A stretch of DNA of 19,062 nucleotides, taken from NCBI GenBank assembly GCA_023399035.1, contig JAEWQX010000167.1:1-19062 (forward strand), in the 5' to 3' direction. Source of the stretch: Bacillota bacterium (GTDB lineage: Bacteria > Bacillota > Clostridia > Clostridiales > Clostridiaceae). The first letter of the stretch is position 1, and the number at the start of each line of letters is the position of its first letter. The position numbers were made by a program, and so were the translations under genes. The notes below the pieces were generated by a model that saw only the letters and a program-made list of their open reading frames with translations, was not told the DNA's origin and ran no database searches. Positions 1 to 6,958 of this stretch are shown piece by piece.

Positions 1-585
1 TTTTTAATATATTTTAATTTTTGTTTAAATTATTTTGTAACTTATTTATAATATGTATATAGTTGTTCATAATATTGATAAAGTTATTTTGCTTTTTGTA
101 AATGTTATTAATAGTTATATTAAACATATAAAAAGTAACAATAAAGATTTTAAATATATTAATAAACATATTTGAAATTATGGAAAAACCATTTACAGAT
201 TCATTTCCTCAAAGTATTGATATATCTAGGATTGAGTCTATTTTATATTTTCGATAAACTGTAAGTATATATATTAATAGTAGGATAATAAATATATAGT
301 AAGATAAGAAAATAAACTGCAAGATAAAAGATTAACTAAGATAATTTTCATCATATGAATTAGAGTATTTATATAATATATATTAAAATAAAAAGAATAT
401 TATAACTTCAATATATATTTCATATTAGTACTTACCCTTATAAATCTTAATTTCTTTAAGAAAGTATTTTAAACTAGAACATATATACTACATTTGTTAT
501 AATAATCATTAGAAAATTTTATATATGATTTTCCCTATAATAATGAAAAATTAACTAAAGTAAAAAATGGAGGTGATTTTATTCT
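1..585. other. AT-rich gene-free stretch upstream of the recombinase-like gene
   Basis: No convincing gene is visible. The only protein-like frame is a 25-codon ATG frame at 180-257 with no ribosome binding site, which could be a gene remnant or chance. A weak promoter-like pair (TTGTTA at 494-499, then TTTTAT 17 bases on) could serve the gene at 586. The rest is runs of A and T without clear repeats. Confidence 0.5.
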
Positions 586-1539
586 ATGGATATAACAAAA
601 AAAGAATTTGAAGAATTTCCAAAGGTAGATTATATTTTCAGTGAGTATCTTTATAGATATAAGATACAAATGGATAAGGAATACGGCGTATTGTCTCAAA
701 ATAATGATTCTGTAGATATAAAAAAAATAAAAGCATGGCAGCATTCCTATAAAATCAATTATTATAATATTATGCTTTTTGATAAATATCTATATATGAA
801 ATATGGAGATACTGACTTTACGATAAAAGATGTTAAAGAAAAACATATCCAGGAGTTTCTTGATTTTTCTTATAAAGTCATGAAAAATAAACCTATAACA
901 ATTAATCAGAAACTTGTTTCTTTAAGAATGATAATGAAATATATATGTTCCTATTATAATGTTCTTCCATATAATATAGCACTTATGGTTCCTAAAATGA
1001 AGATAGAGCCTGTTAAGCCTCAGTCAATAAGCTATAGTGATATAAAGAAGATTCTGTCTATATTAAGAAATAAGAATTACGGAATACGTGATGTATGTAT
1101 TTGCAAGATTATCATGACAACTGGCATGAAGATAACTAGTATTTTCAATATGAAAATCGATGACATAGATATTGAAAACAGATTAATACGATATAACAAT
1201 GGGGGGAAAGATATATTCTACCCTATTCAGGATACATTATATAATGATTTATGCAGCTATATTAATTTTAGAAACGCTATTAATCCAAAATGCAATAATC
1301 TATTTGTTAATTCATCTGGAAAGCCTAAAAACATAAGGTCATTTCAGATTGCATTCAGGAATGCAGTAATCAAGGCAGATCTGGATGAAGCATATACAGC
1401 TCAGAATCTAAGGGCAAGTTTCTTATATGAAATGGGACGAATACTTAATGATGAAAGCGAGCTCAGTGAACTTACAGATCAGAAGATAGTTAAACAGTAT
1501 ATAGCACTTAAAGAAAATCACTTTAATGATATAATATAA
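586..1539 (+). CDS. Tyrosine recombinase/integrase-like protein with degenerate active site
   Basis: This 317-residue protein has the two-domain layout of phage-integrase/Xer recombinases. An N-terminal SAM-like core-binding region spans about 50-135 (KAWQHSYKINYYNIMLFDKYL; NQKLVSLRMIMKYI) and a catalytic-like domain about 148-315. The fold signature is clear: RDVCICKIIMTTGMKITSI (168-186) aligns with the Xer stretch that ends in TGLRxSE, but the first catalytic Arg is Lys182. The HxLR box reads QNLR (Gln273, Arg276), and no second His/Trp is obvious after it. Lys208 in the beta-hairpin and Tyr305 (KQYIAL) could be the retained Lys and nucleophile. The start is set by GGAGGTGAT at 569-577, eight bases before ATG. 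It converges on parB. A DNA-binding or replicon-specific role with weakened or lost cleavage activity is inference; resolution of replicon dimers is the usual role of such a gene beside par loci. Confidence 0.8.
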   Translation: MDITKKEFEEFPKVDYIFSEYLYRYKIQMDKEYGVLSQNNDSVDIKKIKAWQHSYKINYYNIMLFDKYLYMKYGDTDFTIKDVKEKHIQEFLDFSYKVMKNKPITINQKLVSLRMIMKYICSYYNVLPYNIALMVPKMKIEPVKPQSISYSDIKKILSILRNKNYGIRDVCICKIIMTTGMKITSIFNMKIDDIDIENRLIRYNNGGKDIFYPIQDTLYNDLCSYINFRNAINPKCNNLFVNSSGKPKNIRSFQIAFRNAVIKADLDEAYTAQNLRASFLYEMGRILNDESELSELTDQKIVKQYIALKENHFNDII

Positions 1540-1566
1540 GATTTATTCTATAATGAATAGGCAGCT

Positions 1567-1611
1567 ATAGATACCTTAGCTCAAACAGAAATATAAAGCT
1601 AAGGTATCTAT
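1567..1611. terminator. Perfect 15-bp hairpin after the recombinase-like gene
   Basis: Arms 1567-1581 and 1597-1611 are exact reverse complements (ATAGATACCTTAGCT) around a 15-base loop, starting 27 bases after the stop at 1539. The plus-strand tail is only T-rich (TTGTATTATA). It probably ends transcription of the upstream gene and shields it from the convergent parAB operon. Confidence 0.65.
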
Positions 1612-1658
1612 TGTATTATATATAATATCATTTATTCTAAATATAATAGATTCTAAAA

Positions 1659-1695
1659 TTTAAGACTGAATCATATTTTTTGATTCAGTCTTAAA
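1659..1695 (-). terminator. Rho-independent terminator of parAB
   Basis: Arms 1659-1673 and 1681-1695 (TTTAAGACTGAATCA and its complement) form a perfect 15-bp stem with a 7-base loop, six bases beyond the parB stop. Read on the minus strand the stem is followed by TTTTAGAAT. A short A/T stretch on the other side may allow some bidirectional function. Confidence 0.75.
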
Positions 1696-1700
1696 TAATA

Positions 1701-2708
1701 TCAGTTAACTTTTTTTATATTATACTTTTCTTTTAAGGCTTCTATTTCAGCAATAAGAGAATCCTTGTATTCACTTGGAACTTTTATTGTTATGCTGCTC
1801 AATTCTTCTTCATTTAATAATGAAGATAATTCTTTTCTGTTTACTTTACCTGTTTTATGATCACAGGCAGATTTAATTTTAGAATATTTCTTATTCAAAG
1901 TTGAAATATCATAAGTATCAATTATATAATCCTGATCATCTGGAAGCAGTTTAGAAATAGCAACACCTGCTTTAATGCTTAATTTATCATTATCTACTGC
2001 ATTTTGTGCTTTTTCTGTAAGATTTCCAAGACATTTATATGATATTAATTGTCTGCTTGTAATATGGTATTCATCAGCTATGACTGAATTAATGTCAAAT
2101 TTAAGCTTCTTATCTAAGGAATCCTTCTTTAACTTTCTATATTTGAAGTTTATTGAGCGTGCTTTCTGGATTGTAGTAAGCTGTCTTTGAACCCAGTTTG
2201 TATCTACAATAATTTCTTTGGCTTCTTCTTCAGATAAATCATGTTCCTTAATTACAGCATGGATCTTAGAATATTTATCATAATTCTGATTATCACGCAA
2301 TATTTTATATGCATGGACTCTGTTATGTCCGCTTAATATCATATATTTACCGCTGTTATCTTTTTTCCATACTATAACAGGTTCCTGAAGACCGATGCTT
2401 ACAATACTTTCAATAAGCTCCTGCATCTTTCCTGCTGGAAGCCTGTCATAAAAGTTCCATTCATCTGGTGCACTGTATAAGTCATTTATATCTACAAGGA
2501 CAGAATCAAGGCCACTTGAAGCGCTAACAAGATGGTTTACTATGCTGTCTGTATAGTTCTGTGTAGATGATGCAGCAGATATATTGCTATCAGGATTTTG
2601 AATTTCTGAAGTACTGCTGAAAAAACTAGATGCAATACCTGATGGTTTTTTATCAGTATTTCTATTTGTTCTTAAATTAAAAGTACCCTTGTTATTTTTT
2701 TTAACCAT
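1701..2708 (-). CDS. parB: ParB/Spo0J-family partition protein, plasmid-type
   Basis: This 335-residue protein would bind the centromere of a type I partition system. A polar Ser/Asn-rich N-terminal tail (1-65) precedes the ParB N-terminal domain (about 70-180). LVDINDLYSAPDEW (71-84) is the usual opening. SGHNRVHAYK (126-135) replaces the canonical GERRxRA nucleotide-binding motif. TNWVQRQL (170-177) corresponds to the ENxxRxxL box. A helix-turn-helix follows at about 207-226 (NSVIADEYHITSRQLISYKCL), then a C-terminal region that probably dimerises. It lies 111 bp downstream of parA on the same strand, so co-transcription is likely. Its own ribosome binding site (AGGAGA, complement of 2722-2727) supports the ATG at 2708. 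Family membership is certain. The GHNR variant is typical of divergent plasmid and phage ParBs, so CTP switching cannot be assumed. Confidence 0.93.
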   Translation of the reverse strand: MVKKNNKGTFNLRTNRNTDKKPSGIASSFFSSTSEIQNPDSNISAASSTQNYTDSIVNHLVSASSGLDSVLVDINDLYSAPDEWNFYDRLPAGKMQELIESIVSIGLQEPVIVWKKDNSGKYMILSGHNRVHAYKILRDNQNYDKYSKIHAVIKEHDLSEEEAKEIIVDTNWVQRQLTTIQKARSINFKYRKLKKDSLDKKLKFDINSVIADEYHITSRQLISYKCLGNLTEKAQNAVDNDKLSIKAGVAISKLLPDDQDYIIDTYDISTLNKKYSKIKSACDHKTGKVNRKELSSLLNEEELSSITIKVPSEYKDSLIAEIEALKEKYNIKKVN

Positions 2709-2819
2709 AAATTTATATTTTTCTCCTATTATAAACGCTAATAATTTTTATTAACCACATCTATAATTATTTATAGAAATTATAATGTGAAGCAGTTAAC
2801 TTACGGGATTTTTTTGTTA

Positions 2820-3794
2820 TTACTTTACTATATTAAGTATTTCATTAGTAAGGTCTCTGAATTCATTAGAGATTCTACAGTTACTGTTGTATGCAAGAAC
2901 AGGCATATTTCCAACCTGTGCATTTTCAATATTAGTATCAACTCTTATTATGCTGTCTAATAATATGTCACCGTAATTTTCCTTCAGCCACTCATGACTC
3001 TTTTTTGTAATACTCTTTCTAGAGTCATAATTATTGATTACAAGTTTATAATCAATGAAATTAGGATTGAACTGCTTAGCATCATCAATAAAGTTTAATA
3101 GGATCCCAATTCCTTCTAAACCAAATGCACCAAGCTGAACAGGAACTATACAGTAATTTGTTACATTGATAACATTAAAGTTAAGTATAGAAAGACTTGG
3201 ATTTGTATCAATGACTATAAAATCGTAAAGTCCTTCATTAATTGTGTTAGTAAGGATTCTTTTAAATATGTATTCTCTTGCATTTTTAGTGAACATCAGC
3301 ATATCTATAGCTGATAATGCAGTATTATATACTACAAAGTCTAAATTTTCATATTCACTTTTAATAATACAATCCTTTAAGTCAATTTCGTTTTTTAAAG
3401 CAATTGCCAGGTTTCTTTCTTCATCAGTTTCTAAATCAAATGAATGTGTAAGATTACCCTGCATATCGGCATCTATACATAATACTCTATAACCAAGTTC
3501 TGCAAGGCAGAATGAAACTGAACCAGTAACTGAAGTCTTACCTACTCCGCCTTTGTTACTCATAACAGAAATAACTTTAGTGTCTCTGAAGTTTTCCTTA
3601 TATATTTCGTTTATCTCTAAATTTAAATATTCACAGATCTTTTTTAAATAACTTTTTTTAGGAATAAAATCTCCACATTCCATTTTTTTATATTCATCTA
3701 ATGGAATATTTAGTTCATCACAAATCTGTTTTTGAGTTATATCAAGTTCATTTCTTTTATCTTTTATTAATTTGTAATATAATTTGCCTTTCAA
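2820..3794 (-). CDS. parA: ParA-family partition ATPase with N-terminal XRE-type helix-turn-helix
   Basis: This 324-residue Walker-type ATPase would position replicon copies with ParB. An N-terminal Cro/C1-like helix-turn-helix (about 5-62, DITQKQICDELNIPLDEYKKM) is fused to the ATPase. The deviant Walker A is KGGVGKTS (81-88), with both Lys characteristic of ParA. Walker A' is CIDADMQGNLT (106-116) and Walker B is DFIVIDTNPSL (191-201). The start codon is TTG at 3794: the complement of 3803-3810 gives AGAGGAGT, about nine bases upstream, and no better start is nearby. The helix-turn-helix suggests that ParA represses its own promoter, as the long ParA proteins of type Ia systems do, although those use a different DNA-binding fold. 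It diverges from the parM-like gene across the gene-free core. Confidence 0.93.
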   Translation of the reverse strand: MKGKLYYKLIKDKRNELDITQKQICDELNIPLDEYKKMECGDFIPKKSYLKKICEYLNLEINEIYKENFRDTKVISVMSNKGGVGKTSVTGSVSFCLAELGYRVLCIDADMQGNLTHSFDLETDEERNLAIALKNEIDLKDCIIKSEYENLDFVVYNTALSAIDMLMFTKNAREYIFKRILTNTINEGLYDFIVIDTNPSLSILNFNVINVTNYCIVPVQLGAFGLEGIGILLNFIDDAKQFNPNFIDYKLVINNYDSRKSITKKSHEWLKENYGDILLDSIIRVDTNIENAQVGNMPVLAYNSNCRISNEFRDLTNEILNIVK

Positions 3795-3860
3795 ATATAA
3801 TCACTCCTCTAATGTATATATTACCATAAATATTAAGAAATTTAACTCTTAAATATTCAC

Positions 3861-3869
3861 TTATTCACA
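3861..3869 (+). promoter_or_regulatory. DnaA-box match
   Basis: TTATTCACA fits the DnaA consensus TTATNCACA exactly. Two one-mismatch relatives lie in the same gene-free core (TTATTCATA at 4437-4445 and TTATCTACA at 4617-4625). One exact match can arise by chance in DNA this AT-rich, so this is only suggestive. Confidence 0.35.
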
Positions 3870-4108
3870 ATAATTTATTAATTATTTTCAAAAATGAAAT
3901 ATATGAGAGGAAGATTATAAAATGAATTGTAAAAATATTCATATGTGAAATAAAACTTATTAGAGAAATTAATATATTTTACATTTGATTAGCATAATTA
4001 TCTAGATTATAACCAGTAATATAATTTTTAATCAAAAATAAATAACTTTTTAAATTAATTTCTATACTCATTATATGAGAATAGCCAAGAAATCACTGGA
4101 GAAAACTG

Positions 4109-4144
4109 AATAAGGTATTTTTCAAGCTTAAAAAACACCTTATT
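4109..4144. repeat. 36-bp near-perfect palindrome centred on AAGCTT
   Basis: The outer arms AATAAGGT and ACCTTATT and the centre AAGCTT pair around short T/A runs, with only two mismatched base pairs over 36 bases. It ends seven bases before the first iteron. There is no T-tract, so it looks more like a protein-binding or DNA-structure element than a terminator. Confidence 0.6.
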
Positions 4145-4150
4145 AAATAG

Positions 4151-4338
4151 GCTATATATCTGCTATATATCATATGTAGCATTTTTATAATAATTATATA
4201 TCATTGATATAACATTATTGTAGTTGAAGCTTTTAAGAGAGGTTTAAAATGATTATATATTGATTATATACTGTTGATATATATTAGTTACATAAATGTT
4301 ATATTGCTTATATAACATTTATACATCAGATATATAAC
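4151..4338. repeat. Cluster of ~10-bp iterons, consensus RYTATATATC
   Basis: Seven related 10-mers occur. Plus-orientation copies are GCTATATATC at 4151 and 4162, ATTATATATC at 4193, ATTATATATT at 4252 and ATTATATACT at 4263. Minus-orientation copies are at 4276-4285 (complement AATATATATC) and 4329-4338 (complement GTTATATATC). Two pairs are spaced exactly 11 bp, about one helical turn, as expected for side-by-side binding of a ribbon-helix-helix dimer (parC-like) or a replication initiator. The motif is low-complexity, so part of the match may reflect base composition. Confidence 0.45.
4294..4320. repeat. Perfect 10-bp inverted repeat with 7-bp spacer
   Basis: AAATGTTATA (4294-4303) is exactly mirrored by TATAACATTT (4311-4320). 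The half-site TATAACATT also occurs singly near 4208. This is a possible operator or part of the iteron array. Confidence 0.45.
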
Positions 4339-4727
4339 TATAAACATTGATGGAATATTGTTTTATATATTTTATTATTATTTTTATTATGGAGCTTTGA
4401 GTTAAAGATATTTTTTAGATATTAATGTAATTAAACTTATTCATACTGTGAATCAGCTTCGAAGGAAAGATGAGGAGCTATTTTTAATGATAAAGCTCAG
4501 CAGCTAAATTATGGCTGAAATGTATGCAAGAACATTGCTGAGTAATAAACATTAGGTAGGTATATATGTTTAATATTGATATCTACAGCTATGAGTGAGG
4601 AAACAATATTAGCAAATTATCTACAGTAATAAGATAATAGTTAAAATTATTCCAAGTATTAATAACTTGAATTAAAAAATAAATGGGTATAACTGTATTT
4701 ATGTCAATGTGCATATGACAAAGCAAA

Positions 4728-4756
4728 TTGACAATTGGAAAAAAATGTGATAAGAT
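4728..4756 (+). promoter_or_regulatory. Promoter of the parM operon
   Basis: A consensus -35 TTGACA (4728-4733), a 17-bp spacer and -10 TAAGAT (4751-4756) form one of the best promoters in the window. The -35 lies in the right arm of an inverted repeat (TGTCAAT 4702-4708 / ATTGACA 4727-4733), a plausible repressor site. The implied untranslated leader before the parM start is about 210 bases, unusually long. Confidence 0.7.
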
Positions 4757-4973
4757 GAATAAAACTTTAGATGTATTCAAAACTGGGAAAAACAATAAAA
4801 TAATTGAATTTCATACATATAACAAAAGAGTTAAGTTAACATAATAAACATTAATTAAATTCTAATTTCAAAAGAGAAAGACAGATTTTGTATTCTCATG
4901 AGGAATAGAATTTTTTTAGCTTTAAATTATAAAAATGCTCATAATTTATATATTTTGTGGAGGAAAGAATTAT

Positions 4974-6125
4974 ATGAAAAAGGAAGTTTATATTGCAGTT
5001 GATCCAGGTTTTGATACTATCAAAGTTATAGCTAATGGAAAGTTTTTTAAGTTTCCATTTAATACAGAAAAGACAGATGAAAAGAAAATATCAAATATGA
5101 CTGTTGCTGATGATTTCATTCTGTATAGAAATAAAGATAATGAAACATGGAGAATTGGCCAGTATGCAAGAGAACTTATTTTTGAAAAAAAGGACAGTTC
5201 AGATATTGAAGAAAAGATGAAAAGTTTCTATTCAGAAAAGAGATTTGTATCAGATGAATTTACTATTGGATTAAGAACTGCTATTGCAATGGCTGTTTCA
5301 GAATTAGGTTTATATGATGAAATAAATAATATCAACATTTTTATCATGGTGGCACTGCCTCATTCAGTAAGAGATAATTATTCTACTCAGGTTAAATCTA
5401 TATTGTGTGGAAATCATGATTATTTTGTTAAGATTGGCAAGGAACCTGAAGAAGAATATACCTATATAATTGATGAAGATAATATATTTACAGTAAGTCA
5501 GACCGTTGCTTCAATTTTAGGAGAGACATCTGATGATGATGGAAATATAGATGAAGATAAGTTTTATTATTTATCTGATGGTCCAACACTTGTTATTGAC
5601 GGTGGATTTTATACAATTGGTGAGGTAGCAGTAGATCGTGGCGGAAGTATTAATGAAGAAAAGACATTTAGTGATACAGAACATGCAATGAAGAATATTA
5701 ATATGGAAATAGCAAAAGAACTTGAAGATCAGAGACCAGATATTAAATATTACGTTATTGAATATCTTATGACTAAAAATGATGGTAAAGTAAAATATCT
5801 TAATGATGGAAAAGCTGATATCATAGATTTGAATATCTTAAAGAAAGATAAGATAAAAGAAATGAGTTACAGGTTTATTGAAAGTCTAAACAAGAAATAT
5901 AATAATTTATTGGATTTTAATTATGTTTTAGTAACAGGTGGAACAGGAGCATGCTATTATGATTATCTTAAAGAATATTATGTAGGAAAAGGAATTGTTG
6001 AAGAAGACAGGCTTATATTAACTAATAACATTTTAAATGGAAAAGCTTTTAATATAGAATTTGCAATTGCAGCTGGGGCATACAAAGGATTAAAAGGTAA
6101 AGTTGCAGCATTAGTGGAGCAATAG
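4974..6125 (+). CDS. parM: ParM/StbA-type actin-like ATPase for plasmid segregation
   Basis: This 383-residue actin-fold ATPase is expected to form filaments that push replicon copies apart in a type II partition system. The nucleotide-binding motifs of the actin/Hsp70 superfamily are in order: phosphate-1 loop VDPGFDTIKV (9-18), phosphate-2 loop VIDGGFYTIGEVAV (207-220), and adenosine motif VLVTGGTGACY (318-328). The length fits bacterial actin-like proteins. The ATG at 4974 is chosen over an in-frame ATG at 4935 because GGAGGAAAG (4959-4967) sits seven bases upstream and the protein then opens MKKEVYIAVDPGFD. It is transcribed divergently from parA and followed three bases later by the adaptor gene, the usual motor-adaptor pair. 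It could belong to an Alp subfamily; sequence motifs alone do not separate these. Confidence 0.88.
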   Translation: MKKEVYIAVDPGFDTIKVIANGKFFKFPFNTEKTDEKKISNMTVADDFILYRNKDNETWRIGQYARELIFEKKDSSDIEEKMKSFYSEKRFVSDEFTIGLRTAIAMAVSELGLYDEINNINIFIMVALPHSVRDNYSTQVKSILCGNHDYFVKIGKEPEEEYTYIIDEDNIFTVSQTVASILGETSDDDGNIDEDKFYYLSDGPTLVIDGGFYTIGEVAVDRGGSINEEKTFSDTEHAMKNINMEIAKELEDQRPDIKYYVIEYLMTKNDGKVKYLNDGKADIIDLNILKKDKIKEMSYRFIESLNKKYNNLLDFNYVLVTGGTGACYYDYLKEYYVGKGIVEEDRLILTNNILNGKAFNIEFAIAAGAYKGLKGKVAALVEQ

Positions 6126-6128
6126 TAT

Positions 6129-6824
6129 ATGAAGTGTGAAAGAATTGGCTTAAGATTTAGCAAAAAAGATGAAGATATTATTTCATGGTTCTTAATGCTT
6201 AGAGAAAATGGAATAGAGCAGAGCTTTGCTGTAAAAGCTCTGCTCAAAGCATTTTTTTTGAATGAAAATATAAATGCAGGAACAGTAAGAATTCGTCATA
6301 AAGTATGTATGGATCCTACATCGATTGCCATAAATGAAATAGAATTAAATAATGATATGAGAAATATAAAATCACAGGGAATAAAGCTTGCATCTTTTAC
6401 AAGAGATATCATAAGATCGTATATCAATATAGGAGAAAATGATAGTGCACCTGAAATTTTAACATTACAGAAAATCCATAATAAATATAAGCTTAAATAC
6501 TTAAATAGAATTATTTCTAGTGATATTGATGAAATTACTGTTGCCAAGGTTAATGAAAATAATGATTATGACAGTAATTCTTCTAATGTAATTCATGATG
6601 TTATGGACAGTAATAATAGTAAATTAAAAAATAAAGAAGATAATTCTGATAATAAAGTTATTAAAGTTGATAAAACAAATACACATACAAATCCTGAAAA
6701 TAAATCAAAGCAGAATTATTATGATTATAGTAATAAGTTGAGTAATGATGTTGAAAGTAGTAAAGTAGAAACATATAAAAAGCCTAAGAATAAAAAAAGG
6801 AATCCATTGCTTGCACAGATTTAA
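6129..6824 (+). CDS. Likely ParR-type DNA-binding adaptor of the actin-like partition system
   Basis: This 231-residue protein begins three bases after the parM stop, so the two are translationally linked. The N-terminal half looks like ribbon-helix-helix DNA-binding protein: strand ERIGLRFS (4-11), then helices DEDIISWFLML and EQSFAVKALLKAFF. A second strand-helix-helix unit may follow at 67-101 (AINEIELNND, then LASFTRDIIRSYI). Residues 140-220 are a low-complexity Asn/Asp/Ser/Lys linker. The protein ends in a basic tail closing with NPLLAQI, resembling adaptors whose extreme C terminus docks on filament ends. I do not recognise a specific family; the role rests on position, fold prediction by eye and tail design. 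The gene carries a terminator-like hairpin at codons 22-44. Confidence 0.65.
   Translation: MKCERIGLRFSKKDEDIISWFLMLRENGIEQSFAVKALLKAFFLNENINAGTVRIRHKVCMDPTSIAINEIELNNDMRNIKSQGIKLASFTRDIIRSYINIGENDSAPEILTLQKIHNKYKLKYLNRIISSDIDEITVAKVNENNDYDSNSSNVIHDVMDSNNSKLKNKEDNSDNKVIKVDKTNTHTNPENKSKQNYYDYSNKLSNDVESSKVETYKKPKNKKRNPLLAQI
6194..6259 (+). terminator. Terminator-like hairpin inside the adaptor gene
   Basis: A perfect 12-bp stem (GAGCAGAGCTTT 6216-6227 with AAAGCTCTGCTC 6234-6245) closes on a 6-base loop. A further 7-bp pairing (AATGCTT 6194-6200 with AAGCATT 6247-6253) brackets it and runs straight into TTTTTT (6254-6259). This is the shape of an intrinsic terminator, yet it lies in frame inside codons 22-44 of the adaptor. 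It could reduce adaptor mRNA relative to parM. Confidence 0.55.
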
Positions 6825-6958
6825 TATTTTTAAAAAGCTAAAAAACATCTAGCTAAATTGATTTTCTAAAATATAGAGGAAATTTAAATTTAAATTATAA
6901 ATATATATAAATATTAAGGAAGGAGATTGTTTATAAAGAACAAAATATTAATAATTAT

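Larger units (their letters stand above)
3795..4973. other. Gene-free core between parA and parM: candidate origin/centromere region
   Basis: About 1.1 kb between the divergent partition operons has no credible gene. It holds a DnaA-box match (3861-3869), a 36-bp near-palindrome (4109-4144), an iteron cluster (4151-4338), a 27-bp inverted repeat (4294-4320), paired arms at 4392-4398/4492-4498 and 4496-4502/4536-4542, and the parM promoter (4728-4756). The density of repeats and the divergent par operons suggest replication origin and/or partition-site function. No replication initiator gene is visible in this window, so origin function is inference. Confidence 0.5.

Noticed and set aside
180..257. 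25-codon frame reading MEKPFTDSFPQSIDISRIE...
   Set aside because: Protein-like composition but no ribosome binding site, very short, and no recognisable family; could be a remnant or chance.
2762..2784. TATAATT/AATTATA inverted repeat between parA and parB as a possible parS
   Set aside because: Seven A/T-only pairs are easily produced by base composition, and nothing else marks it as a ParB site.
5978..6247. 89-codon minus-strand frame across the parM/adaptor junction
   Set aside because: Shadow frame opposite two well-supported genes; its start has no ribosome binding site.
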